Positions 43,196 through 51,571 of a stretch of 64,000 nt of DNA are shown here, in pieces. This stretch comes from Candidatus Ruthenibacterium merdavium (GTDB lineage: Bacteria; Bacillota; Clostridia; Oscillospirales; Ruminococcaceae). The notes below the pieces were generated by a model. It did not search any database and was not told the DNA's origin. It saw nothing but the letters and a program-made list of their open reading frames with translations. Where the stretch lies: the NCBI GenBank assembly GCA_019119935.1, contig DWWA01000020.1, forward strand, positions 62,001 through 126,000, in the 5' to 3' direction. Position 1 is the first letter of the stretch. Each line of letters starts with the position of its first letter. Made by a program: the position numbers and the translations under genes.

Positions 43196-43566
43196 ACGGT
43201 CATATTGACCCCGCCTTTCGCGCACTGCTCTTAGTTGGGGTTGTGGTCTATCTTTCTGTTATCATTTGGCTGATGAAAAAGCAAAAACTCTTAGTGCGTT
43301 ACGCCATCATCTGGCTGTTTTCCGGTGCAGTGCTGGGGGTATTTGCGGTGTTCCCCTACATTGTTCTGGTACTGCGCGATATCATACAGATTGTGACGCC
43401 TTCCAATTTAATCTTCATGATTGTCATCGCATTCTTACTTTTGGTTTCTCTTTCTCTTACCAGCATTGTGTCCGGGCTGTCGGAAAAGCTTAAAAAGCTC
43501 GCCCAGCAAAATGCGCTGCTGGAGCGCCGTGTGCGCGAGCTGGAAGAAAAGCAAAAAGAATCTTGA
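43189..43566 (+). CDS. DUF2304 small membrane protein
   Basis: 125 residues with three predicted membrane helices and a charged coiled-coil C-terminus (SEKLKKLAQQNALLERRVRE). DUF2304 proteins are encoded directly after GT2 genes like the preceding one; here the two overlap by 7 bp. A partner or membrane-anchor role is inferred. Confidence 0.82.
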   Translation: MLNGHIDPAFRALLLVGVVVYLSVIIWLMKKQKLLVRYAIIWLFSGAVLGVFAVFPYIVLVLRDIIQIVTPSNLIFMIVIAFLLLVSLSLTSIVSGLSEKLKKLAQQNALLERRVRELEEKQKES

Positions 43567-43653
43567 AGCTATGGCGCATTTATTGTTGACGTTCGACAGC
43601 TTTTACTTGCATGTATGCGTCCTACCTCTAGACAGAAAGGCAGAATCGGCGCT

Positions 43654-45135
43654 ATGACGAATATTCTCTCTTTGGTATTTTTGCTGTTCCTTGCGGCGGC
43701 TTGTTTGATTTATTTTGTTTTACCTCGCACAGTACGCAGCCCGTGGCTGCTTTGCTGCAGCTATCTATTTTATCTATACGACCCGCAAAACGCAGGGTTT
43801 CTCGCCCTGCTTGCCGGCGTGACGCTTGTGACCTACGCGGCCGGTCTTGGGATTTCTTTTGTGAAACAGCGCTGGAAAAAACGGCTGATTTTAGGCGTTT
43901 GTGCCGCCGGATGCATCGGGCTGTTTGTTTGGTTCAAATATGCGCGCATCTTGCAGGAAACATTCGGAAACTGGTTTTCGGGGGGCTCTTCTCTCAGTTT
44001 TGCCGTTCCTTTGGGCATCAGTTATTTTCTGTTTATGGCTACCGGATATCTCATTGATATCTACCGCGGCAAAATCAAGCCGGAATATCGCTTGTTCGAC
44101 TATGCACTGTTTGTCAGCTTTTTCCCGCTGATGACTGCCGGTCCGATTGAGCGTGCCGATCACCTTTTGCCGCAGTTTAAAAAGCCGCAGCCCTTTGACT
44201 ATCAGCGCTTTTGCGGCGGCATGTTTCGTATCTTGTGGGGCTTTTTTAAAAAGCTTGTGATTGCCGACACCATCGGCGGCATTGTGGGACAGGTATACGG
44301 AAACCTGTATTATGAAGCCTACACCGGCCCTGTTGTATTGATTGCCAGCCTTTTATTCTCCTTGCAGCTTTACTACGACTTTTCCGCATGCAGCGATATT
44401 GCCGTCGGTGCAGGGCAATTATTCGGTATTGATCTGACAGAAAACTTCAAGCGGCCTTTTGCTGCATCGAGCTTTTCCGACTTGTGGCGGCGCTGGCACA
44501 TCAGCCTGACAAGCTGGCTGCGCGATTATGTTTATATTTCTTTGGGCGGAAATCGGTGTGGAGCTGTTCGCACCGCATTAAACCAAATTATTACCTTTGC
44601 TTTAAGCGGCCTTTGGCACGGCGGCACACTGCCGTACCTTGTGTGGGGAATTTTAAACGGTGTTTACCTTTGTGTGGGAAAACAAACAGCACGTTTTCGC
44701 CGCCGTTTGGGGGCTTATAACCCGCTGTACCAATCTTCTTTTGTACGCCGCTGTGTGAATTTCTGCGTGAATTATCTTTTGTTCAGCAGCTGTCTTGTGT
44801 TTTTCCTTGTAGGCCTTTACAATACACAGCCCGGTGCCTTGCAGGACGCGTTTTTTGTATATCGCCATATTTTTACGGGCTGGGACGCGCTTTTCACAAA
44901 CAGTGCTTCATTTTTTTCTACCATGGAGAGCATCGGATTCAGTTCAAACGCTATTTTCGCGCTGTGTGCCGGAGTCATTTTAGTGGAAGGGCTTGAGTAT
45001 TTTGAAATTCCGATGCACCAGCTGATCCGAAAAGTTCCTATTTTTCTGCGCTGGCCGCTTTACTATGCACTTTGCCTTGGCATTCTTTTCTTCGGCTCAT
45101 TCGGAAAGTCCGGATTTATCTATCAAAATTATTAA
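43654..45135 (+). CDS. MBOAT O-acyltransferase, AlgI/PatA-like
   Basis: 493 residues from ATG 43654, with about ten membrane segments. MBOAT signatures are PLGISYFLFMATGYLIDIYR, FFPLMTAGPIERADHLLPQF, YYDFSACSDIAVGAGQLFGI, RWHISLTSWLRDYVYISLGG and FALSGLWHGG with the catalytic His. Such proteins move acyl groups, often acetyl, across the membrane to polysaccharide. The next gene encodes the expected extracytoplasmic partner. It is separated by 87 bp from the DUF2304 gene. Confidence 0.93.
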   Translation: MTNILSLVFLLFLAAACLIYFVLPRTVRSPWLLCCSYLFYLYDPQNAGFLALLAGVTLVTYAAGLGISFVKQRWKKRLILGVCAAGCIGLFVWFKYARILQETFGNWFSGGSSLSFAVPLGISYFLFMATGYLIDIYRGKIKPEYRLFDYALFVSFFPLMTAGPIERADHLLPQFKKPQPFDYQRFCGGMFRILWGFFKKLVIADTIGGIVGQVYGNLYYEAYTGPVVLIASLLFSLQLYYDFSACSDIAVGAGQLFGIDLTENFKRPFAASSFSDLWRRWHISLTSWLRDYVYISLGGNRCGAVRTALNQIITFALSGLWHGGTLPYLVWGILNGVYLCVGKQTARFRRRLGAYNPLYQSSFVRRCVNFCVNYLLFSSCLVFFLVGLYNTQPGALQDAFFVYRHIFTGWDALFTNSASFFSTMESIGFSSNAIFALCAGVILVEGLEYFEIPMHQLIRKVPIFLRWPLYYALCLGILFFGSFGKSGFIYQNY

Positions 45136-45145
45136 GGGGTGAATG

Positions 45146-46459
45146 ATGTTGAATGGTAAAAAAAAGCCGAAAAGGCGGAAAAAACGCATCAAACTTTCCC
45201 CGAAAGCTTCGCGTGTCCTAAACGTGCTAAAAGGTGTTGCCCTGCGTTTTAGCTGGGCCGCTCGCCTTGTCATTGGCGCGGTGCTGTTCACCCCGATTCT
45301 CGTGTATATGGTTTATATCAACTACACCGTTGACCGACAAGGTGTTTTTCAGGGAGATCAGGAGCTGCGAAATGTCGTAGATATGCTTTTATCCGGCAAG
45401 AATATCACAGGGTATGAGCAGTTTAACGAACGCCAGCGCGACATTTTGGCTTTGCTGGCTGAAAAATTTGAAACACCGCCGAACACGATTGCACTCGGCT
45501 CTTCTCGAATTCTGCAAATGAATTTTGAAACAGCCGGGCTGGAGGACGGCGAATTTTTCAACTGCGGGCTGACAGGTGCCGACTTTTTAGATATCATCGG
45601 TTCTTATTATCTGTTTGAAAAAACCAATTGCCTGCCTGAAAATTTAATTATCGGCTTAGATCCTTGGGTGTTTAACAAAAACAGTGTGGATTCGCGCAGT
45701 GATAAAACGCTTTACGCAGAATTTTTGACAAACTGTTTAAACATTCCCACGCCCTACACAAAGCCGGACCCTCGGGAGAAATGGACCGCACTATACTCCC
45801 CGAGCTATTTTCAGGGAAATATCAGTTATCTGCGTTTGACGGGCAGTGAAATCAATACACTGCAAGTTGTGAATGAAGATGAGCTGATGAAGCAAAGCAC
45901 AGAAGTAAAAATGCACGACGGCAGTATTTTATACCCCATCGAAATGCGCGATAAAAAGCAGGAGCTGATCGACAACGAGGCAACTGTCAGCATCAACTAC
46001 GGCATGCTCAATTTAGAGGATTACACAGAGCTTGACACGGAACGCATGGAACATTTTGAAGCCTTTTTGCGCTATGTAAAAGAAAAGGGTGTGCGCGTAT
46101 TTTTAATTCTTACGCCGTATCATCCCATTAACTATGAGCACATGAGCGTTACGCAGCCCGATCATTATGCCTCCTTTTTAAACACCGAGCCGACCATTCG
46201 GCGCATCGCATCAGAACTGGACATTCCCGTCTATGGAAGCTATAATCCCTACGCAATTCCCGGTGTGACGAATGCTGATTTTTTTGATTCGCTGCATTGC
46301 CGTGCCACTTGTATTCAAAAGTTTTTCCCCGGTATTCCAAAAGCGGTTGAAAACTTGGAAAACGGTGTGGACGTAGGCTTAAATTACGAAACTACCAAAG
46401 AGGAAGCCGAAATGAGAGATTCCGGCGTTGATCAAGAAACAGGTTCGCTTTTGACTTAA
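45146..46459 (+). CDS. SGNH-like partner of the MBOAT acyltransferase
   Basis: 437 residues; ATG 45146 is better spaced from AAGGGG than ATG 45143. A very basic N-terminus is followed by one membrane segment (about residues 40-60) and a large extracytoplasmic domain. IALGSSRILQMNF supplies a candidate nucleophilic Ser and ADFFDSLHCR a candidate Asp-x-x-His, as in DltD/AlgJ-like SGNH proteins paired with MBOAT enzymes. The likely role is completing O-acylation of capsule sugars outside the membrane. Sequence alone does not prove activity. Confidence 0.72.
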   Translation: MLNGKKKPKRRKKRIKLSPKASRVLNVLKGVALRFSWAARLVIGAVLFTPILVYMVYINYTVDRQGVFQGDQELRNVVDMLLSGKNITGYEQFNERQRDILALLAEKFETPPNTIALGSSRILQMNFETAGLEDGEFFNCGLTGADFLDIIGSYYLFEKTNCLPENLIIGLDPWVFNKNSVDSRSDKTLYAEFLTNCLNIPTPYTKPDPREKWTALYSPSYFQGNISYLRLTGSEINTLQVVNEDELMKQSTEVKMHDGSILYPIEMRDKKQELIDNEATVSINYGMLNLEDYTELDTERMEHFEAFLRYVKEKGVRVFLILTPYHPINYEHMSVTQPDHYASFLNTEPTIRRIASELDIPVYGSYNPYAIPGVTNADFFDSLHCRATCIQKFFPGIPKAVENLENGVDVGLNYETTKEEAEMRDSGVDQETGSLLT

Positions 46460-46489
46460 AGCCTGTTTTCCGCTTAAAACAATCTGATA

Positions 46490-46534
46490 AAAAAGGGATG
46501 ACGCTGAGCACCGCGCTCAGCGTCATCCCTTTTT
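46490..46534. terminator. Strong bidirectional terminator
   Basis: AAAAAGGGATG...GCTGAGC (46490-46509) pairs over about 20 bp with GCTCAGC...CATCCCTTTTT (46515-46534). It is shared by the convergent SGNH-like and YtvI-like genes. Confidence 0.93.
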
Positions 46535-46542
46535 CTCTTCCT

Positions 46543-47643
46543 TTATTCTTTCTCGGAAAGATGTTCCTGATTTTCTTTTTCTGCCCGCTTGATCTGAACG
46601 AAAACAGTAACGGCAATCGGCAAGCCGAACAGGCCCAAAAAGCCGAACAGTGAAACGCCCACGAACATACTAATAAGCGTAATAAGCGGATGCAGACCAA
46701 TTTGATGCCCTACGACACGCGGCTCCAAACTCTGCCTTACCACCGTAATAATGGCATATAGAATTAACAAACCGATACCCAGCGGGAAATTCCCCAGAAT
46801 CAGCGTAATAATTCCCCATGGAATTACAATCGTACCTGTTCCTAAAACCGGCAGAATATCCACCACTGCAATCAGCAGTGCCAGCAAAAACGCGTAGGGT
46901 ACACGCAGCAAAAGCAAGCCGACGAACAATTCCACAAAGGTTAATCCCATCAAAAGCGCATACGCGCGCCCAAACTGGAAAAGTACCGTTACCACGCTCG
47001 ACTTGACCTCAAATAAAAGCTCTTTGCCTCGCGGGGGCAGCAGTTTTGCAATAAAACCGGTCACCTTATAGTAATCGACAACAAAGAAAAAGGAGGCAAC
47101 AATCGTAATGATGAGATTTACAAGTGAAGTTGGAATTCCCGCTGCCATCGAGCCGAGCCCGCCGACCACTTTGCTGGAAAGCGAAGAAACCAAACCAGAC
47201 AAGGCGGTATTTAAGTGCATCGACACTTCGTTGACAATGCTTAATGCATCGGGATTCAAATTTTCCACCACATCCACAATTATAAATTGAATCTTATTTA
47301 ATGCAGGTTCAATCAAGCTTGCGTATGTCTGCGGCAAGGAATGAAACACCCCTTGCAAAAGTAAAACCAAACGCGTTCCAACAACAATCAGCAGTGTTAA
47401 AAACAAAATATAAAAAGCACACAAAGACAAAATTGCCGCGGTTCGCCGTTTCAGCCCGGTATGTTTATGAATATAGTGAATCACAGGTTTTAAAAGAAAT
47501 GCAATCACGAAAGCCGTCACAAACGGACTGAGCAGAGGAAATAAATACTTGAGCGTAACAAAAATTAAAAGCAGCAAAATGCAGTAAAAAGCAAACTGTA
47601 TGATAAAAGCACGCATCTTCTCAATGCGGTCTTTTGATTGCAT
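46543..47643 (-). CDS. AI-2E-family membrane protein, YtvI-like
   Basis: 366 residues with about eight membrane segments in the family's pattern. There is an N-terminal helix pair and a central cytoplasmic/extracellular domain. The conserved LLALLIAVVDILPVLGTGTI then leads to EPRVVGHQIGLHPLITLISMFVG. YtvI-type members in Firmicutes are annotated as sporulation integral membrane proteins; transport substrate is unknown. The C-terminus is charged. Confidence 0.85.
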   Translation of the reverse strand: MQSKDRIEKMRAFIIQFAFYCILLLLIFVTLKYLFPLLSPFVTAFVIAFLLKPVIHYIHKHTGLKRRTAAILSLCAFYILFLTLLIVVGTRLVLLLQGVFHSLPQTYASLIEPALNKIQFIIVDVVENLNPDALSIVNEVSMHLNTALSGLVSSLSSKVVGGLGSMAAGIPTSLVNLIITIVASFFFVVDYYKVTGFIAKLLPPRGKELLFEVKSSVVTVLFQFGRAYALLMGLTFVELFVGLLLLRVPYAFLLALLIAVVDILPVLGTGTIVIPWGIITLILGNFPLGIGLLILYAIITVVRQSLEPRVVGHQIGLHPLITLISMFVGVSLFGFLGLFGLPIAVTVFVQIKRAEKENQEHLSEKE

Positions 47644-48036
47644 GAAATAACCTCCTTTGACACAACGCTTTCAGAATAGTGTCGTATTTTTTGCACAAAA
47701 ATAATCATGTTCTTTTTTATTATATCGTTTTTTTCAGAAAAGGAAAGTAAAAACCACGAACGATTTGTAAAAATTTGCTGTTTTTTGTTTTTATTATATC
47801 AAAAAGTGCTGTTATACCGATAAAAAGTTCTCTTTTCAAGCAAACATATCCTAAGGGGATGCTTTCAGCGTTCAAGACAGTTGCATCGTCTTATAGTTCC
47901 ATGTAAAATAAAAGCAGAAGATTGCATGTATCCTGTATTAGTAGAGCGAAAAACAAACTATGTCCGGGGCGTATTGCTTTCAACACCGGAAAGCCGTTAT
48001 ACTCTGCCGCCCCGAACCAATAAGGGAGGCACTTTT
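47644..48036. other. Divergent A/T-rich intergenic region
   Basis: 393 bp between divergent genes. On the minus strand a TATAAT at about 47722-47727 could serve the YtvI-like gene, with a poor -35. On the plus strand TTATAC near 47811 is a weak -10 candidate for the nuclease gene. The frame upstream of 48037 is open from 47881, but only the ATG at 48037 has a good ribosome site (GGGAGG). No repeat or RNA gene seen. Confidence 0.5.
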
Positions 48037-49233
48037 ATGCGCCAGCCAATCAAAACACTCATTGAACTTTACGATAAGCAGCCAATGGAAAATATCTTAG
48101 GGGCTTGCATTTTTTCCCCTGCCATGGTTGTTTACATCTGCGATGCCCGTGATTCCAGCATGCGCAAAGAGATGGCGGTGGAACGGCTGTTTAAAAGCCG
48201 AAAAATGAAAACAAAGGCGCGATTTTATTATATCGACACATCCAACCCCGAAATGATTTGGCGTACCTTTGAGGCCGTTGTGCGCGACTACCCCGACTGT
48301 GTTTTTGACTGCACCGGCGGAAAAGATCTCGTACTCCTGCAAGCCGGGCTATATTGCCGCGAAAAGAATGTACCTGCTTATTATATCGACCCGGTGCGCG
48401 GAAAGTTCGTGAATGTTATCGGATGTGAATATCTTCGGGAGTATTATGCAATGCCGCATTTTTCTGCGGAAGATCTTTTGGCAATTGCCGGTGCACAGCT
48501 CGTTGGATACGGCCATTACAACCCGGGAGAGCTGACCGACGATTTTGAGGCGGATGTGTTCCGCGTGTGGCCGATTGTTTGCCGAAATCCCGCTGCGTGG
48601 AGCCGTTTGGTCGCTTTCTTTCAAGCAGTTTCAGGGGGAGCGGAGCATCAGCTTGTCATGGATGCACCACATGTGGTGCATGTCAACCGGCAGTCCACCG
48701 TTTACTATCAGCCCGCTCTCCTGCACGAGCTGGAAGAAGCCGGCATTTTATCCGATTTGCAAATTATGGCACACCGTGTGCGGTTCACTTACAAGAACAT
48801 TATGATAAAAAACTGTTTGCAAAATCATGGAATTTGGCTTGAACTGTACGCATATTACAGCGCGCTTCGATGCGGCTGTTACGACGATGTCCGCACAAGC
48901 GTGGTTGTGGACTGGGATAACGCCCGCGGCACCGATCGCTCTACCCGCAACGAAATTGACGTTTTGATGGTCAAGGGAATTCAATCCGTGTTTGTTTCCT
49001 GTAAAATGGGTGCGCCGACGCCGCTTGCACTTTCGGAAATTAAAATCCTGAGCCAAAAATTCGGCGGAGAAAATACAAAAACGATTGTATTAACCGCTTC
49101 GGATGTATATGAACGAGAGCGTTCTCTTTTACAGCGTGCGCGCGATCTTGACATTATTTTAATCGACCAAAGCACCTTAAAAAAGGGAGATTTGGCGCGG
49201 CGTTTTCAGTCATTGGTTTTAGAATCCTTTTAA
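48037..49233 (+). CDS. Stand-alone Card1-like (DUF1887) CARF-nuclease
   Basis: 398 residues. A Rossmann-type sensor domain (about 20-130) has CVFDCTGGKDLVLLQAGLYC, aligning with the ligand-binding NITGGTKxMSLAAF of CARF proteins but with TGGKD at 93-97. A middle region (about 170-255) could be a linker winged helix. The C-terminal PD-(D/E)xK domain has GIWLELYAY (E269), NEIDVL (E306, D308) and VFVSCK (K323), matching Card1/Can2 nucleases activated by cyclic tetra-adenylate. No cas gene or CRISPR array is within the window. Related proteins cut single-stranded RNA or DNA; ligand and target here are unknown. Confidence 0.82.
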   Translation: MRQPIKTLIELYDKQPMENILGACIFSPAMVVYICDARDSSMRKEMAVERLFKSRKMKTKARFYYIDTSNPEMIWRTFEAVVRDYPDCVFDCTGGKDLVLLQAGLYCREKNVPAYYIDPVRGKFVNVIGCEYLREYYAMPHFSAEDLLAIAGAQLVGYGHYNPGELTDDFEADVFRVWPIVCRNPAAWSRLVAFFQAVSGGAEHQLVMDAPHVVHVNRQSTVYYQPALLHELEEAGILSDLQIMAHRVRFTYKNIMIKNCLQNHGIWLELYAYYSALRCGCYDDVRTSVVVDWDNARGTDRSTRNEIDVLMVKGIQSVFVSCKMGAPTPLALSEIKILSQKFGGENTKTIVLTASDVYERERSLLQRARDLDIILIDQSTLKKGDLARRFQSLVLESF

Positions 49234-49305
49234 AAAGGGGAACATCTTTATCTTATTTTGATTTGCGGCGTATTCACCTATTCATAAACCTCAAACCTTG
49301 CGTTT

Positions 49306-49431
49306 GTGCCGCTTCATTCCAAAAGAAGCCAGGCGGCAAGGAGAAAAAAGCCTGGAAAAGGGGGCTAGCCCTCTTTTCCATTTGAAATAGGGACGCAGTT
49401 TGTGAAAAAGCAAAGCTTTTTCGACAAACTG
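49306..49431 (+). repeat. Dispersed palindromic repeat, copy C (126 bp)
   Basis: Matches copies A and B over the internal palindrome and right end (...TTTTTCGACAAACTG). The left terminus has decayed, with no TGTCGAAAAA. Same orientation, again between convergent genes, and its end touches the hairpin at 49432. Confidence 0.82.
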
Positions 49432-49471
49432 AAACAGCGCTTGAAAGAAATGTTTCTTTCAAGCGCTGTTT
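49432..49471. terminator. Terminator abutting repeat copy C
   Basis: AAACAGCGCTTGAAAGAAA (49432-49450) pairs perfectly with TTTCTTTCAAGCGCTGTTT (49453-49471), then TTC. It lies between the Card1-like and heparinase-like genes. Confidence 0.9.
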
Positions 49472-49498
49472 TCTATTTTGCAAACATTTCTTTGCACT

Positions 49499-51289
49499 TT
49501 ACCGCAAAGAAGCTCGCTCAATTTTTTCAAACAAAAATGGCTGGAACTTTTCTTTTTCAGGTTGTTCTGTCTGCTTTTGCTCAATGCGAATTTTCAAAGA
49601 AGAAGCAAACGGCAAACGAAGCCGATAAATGGTATCGCCCCATTGCTTCAAATGATCCTCATCCAACACGGAAAGCTCATCCACTTCAACCGGTGCGCTA
49701 ACACCGTTCCAGTAAATCGTAAGCTCGCCAAGCTCAGCAAACGTGTCATGCAAAATCGGACGTTCTGCCAGCATCAAACTGGAAAATGCAAAGGAGTATG
49801 TGCCTGCACAAACATCTTCCACACAAAGCCCTGTTTCATTCAGAACAAGCGTTCGAACTACACTCGATACATGAGCAGAAGCAGGCCACACCTTGTTTAA
49901 CTCCATGCTTAAACGGAACTCCGCTTCCGACTCCTGCTTTTCAGCAATCACACAAGCCTCGCCGCCGGACGTTTGCATGACACCGTTAAATGTGGGCAAA
50001 TTGTGCCACTGGCTTTGCTCGGGGAAAATTTCAAACTGCTTTCCCGACGGAGTTGTCTGTGCATACGTACCGTCTTCAACTTCAATGAGAACAGGGCGGT
50101 CTTGCCAAGAAAGGGTGATGCTTCCCAAATGGGCAGTACCTTCCTGCCGCTCGGCACAAGCCGACACCGCCCACCGGCCGCGCTGAAAGGTTGTTTTCTC
50201 CTTTTGCGCATGCTCGGCATTTTCTGCCCATTCCGTCATATGCGCCGCATTTGCCGCTTGTACCAGTGCGGCCCACAAATCAATGCCTGCTGCTGGCACT
50301 CCTTTTATCATTTCATGATGCCAGCGCTGCGCCGCAGAAAACGCCCAGCCGGGTTCACTGACCCGCAGGGCAACCGCAAATTCCTGCGCACACTGGACAG
50401 GGTCTTCAAACGGGGCAGAAAGGCTCATCAACCGCTTTGCCATTGCCAGCACCTTTGGCTCTTTCCATACCTTTTCAAAGGGCTGTGCCGCGGTAAACGA
50501 CAAAATAGAAAGACAGCCGAAGAAAGACAGTAAGCCGTGGTATTCATCATCGACAGCCTCGTTCGGCTGGCCATTTTCCGTATACAGATCCAAAAAATAC
50601 TCCAGCGAGTACACCGCCCGGCGCAGCACTTTGCGCCGCACTTCATAGGAAAACGGCATTACAAACGCGCACAGCAGAACTTCGATTGTTCCCTGCGCAG
50701 TCCATGCACAAGCCGGCTGATTTTTTGCCGCCATCCACCAAAAGTGTTCCTCCACATAGGGTGCAATCAGCCGGCGCTCCACTTCATACATCATACGCGC
50801 GCGCAGAGAGGGGGCAAGTACATTTGCCAATGCGTGATGACAGCAAGCCAAAAGCCCGCCCGTTTGTGCGGCAGGCAAATCAATCACCGCCCGCTCCGGG
50901 TCCGGCCACTGCAAAGGCGGCGTACCGGCAATATAAAAATTATTGGCAGGCAGCTGCCATGCAGTTTCTTCACAGATCGCAGTAATGACATTCATTAGCA
51001 TGTCGCGCATTCCCGGCTCTTCCTTAAGCAAAATACCATACGCCAAATCCCGCAGCTGTTTTCTTCTTGAAAAACACTTTATTTCATAATCGCGGCGAGC
51101 GCCTGTGCGGAAAAACTGCATCCAATCCGTCATCAGCAAGCGCGAAATTTCAGTCTGCACCGCATTTTTTGCTTCTCGATCAATCATACCTGTCAGTGAC
51201 TCGGGGATGCTCTCCCAGTCCATTTGCAAAGGAACAACGGGAAAAGCCAGAAAATTTTTAGGCAAATGATTGAGATAGGTTCTGATCAT
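49499..51289 (-). CDS. Heparinase II/III-like protein
   Basis: 596 residues. The N-terminal alpha/alpha toroid has VITAICEETAWQLPANNF, a hallmark of this lyase family, and DEYHGLLSFFGCLSIL. The C-terminal beta domain has WHNLPTFNGVMQTSGG, where relatives carry catalytic His/Tyr residues. No signal peptide is visible, so it is probably cytoplasmic and acts on imported oligosaccharides. Substrate unknown (uronate-containing glycan inferred). The upstream 282-bp gap contains a promoter-like site. Confidence 0.78.
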   Translation of the reverse strand: MIRTYLNHLPKNFLAFPVVPLQMDWESIPESLTGMIDREAKNAVQTEISRLLMTDWMQFFRTGARRDYEIKCFSRRKQLRDLAYGILLKEEPGMRDMLMNVITAICEETAWQLPANNFYIAGTPPLQWPDPERAVIDLPAAQTGGLLACCHHALANVLAPSLRARMMYEVERRLIAPYVEEHFWWMAAKNQPACAWTAQGTIEVLLCAFVMPFSYEVRRKVLRRAVYSLEYFLDLYTENGQPNEAVDDEYHGLLSFFGCLSILSFTAAQPFEKVWKEPKVLAMAKRLMSLSAPFEDPVQCAQEFAVALRVSEPGWAFSAAQRWHHEMIKGVPAAGIDLWAALVQAANAAHMTEWAENAEHAQKEKTTFQRGRWAVSACAERQEGTAHLGSITLSWQDRPVLIEVEDGTYAQTTPSGKQFEIFPEQSQWHNLPTFNGVMQTSGGEACVIAEKQESEAEFRLSMELNKVWPASAHVSSVVRTLVLNETGLCVEDVCAGTYSFAFSSLMLAERPILHDTFAELGELTIYWNGVSAPVEVDELSVLDEDHLKQWGDTIYRLRLPFASSLKIRIEQKQTEQPEKEKFQPFLFEKIERASLR

Positions 51290-51532
51290 TGCGTCACCTC
51301 ATAGCGCCAATGTTTGTTTTTAACGGCTTTTTCAGCATGAAGCGGTACAGCTTATACCACGCCGAAGCATCACACCCACGTTTTGAAGCACTCAGCCCGT
51401 TTTCTCGGAAAAATCGCCTTTTCGCGTAAAAAACTGACCCGGCTCAAAGCAAGTTCATCCGTTTCCTTGCCGTAAATCAACCGCGCATTTCCTTTTTTCA
51501 CAAACATTTGAAAAACAATTCTAACGCTTTTC

Positions 51533-51561
51533 ATTTTAACGAAACCAAAAAGGAATTGCAA
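51533..51561 (-). promoter_or_regulatory. Promoter-like site upstream of the heparinase-like gene
   Basis: Minus strand: TTGCAA (51556-51561), 17 bp, TAAAAT (51533-51538). It would give a leader of about 240 nt. The rest of 51290-51571 shows no gene or hairpin I can support. Confidence 0.45.
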
Positions 51562-51571
51562 GTCCCGCATC

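Noticed and set aside
51370..51534. Possible 54-residue ORF upstream of the heparinase-like gene
   Set aside because: Its ATG overlaps the predicted -10 box and there is no Shine-Dalgarno.
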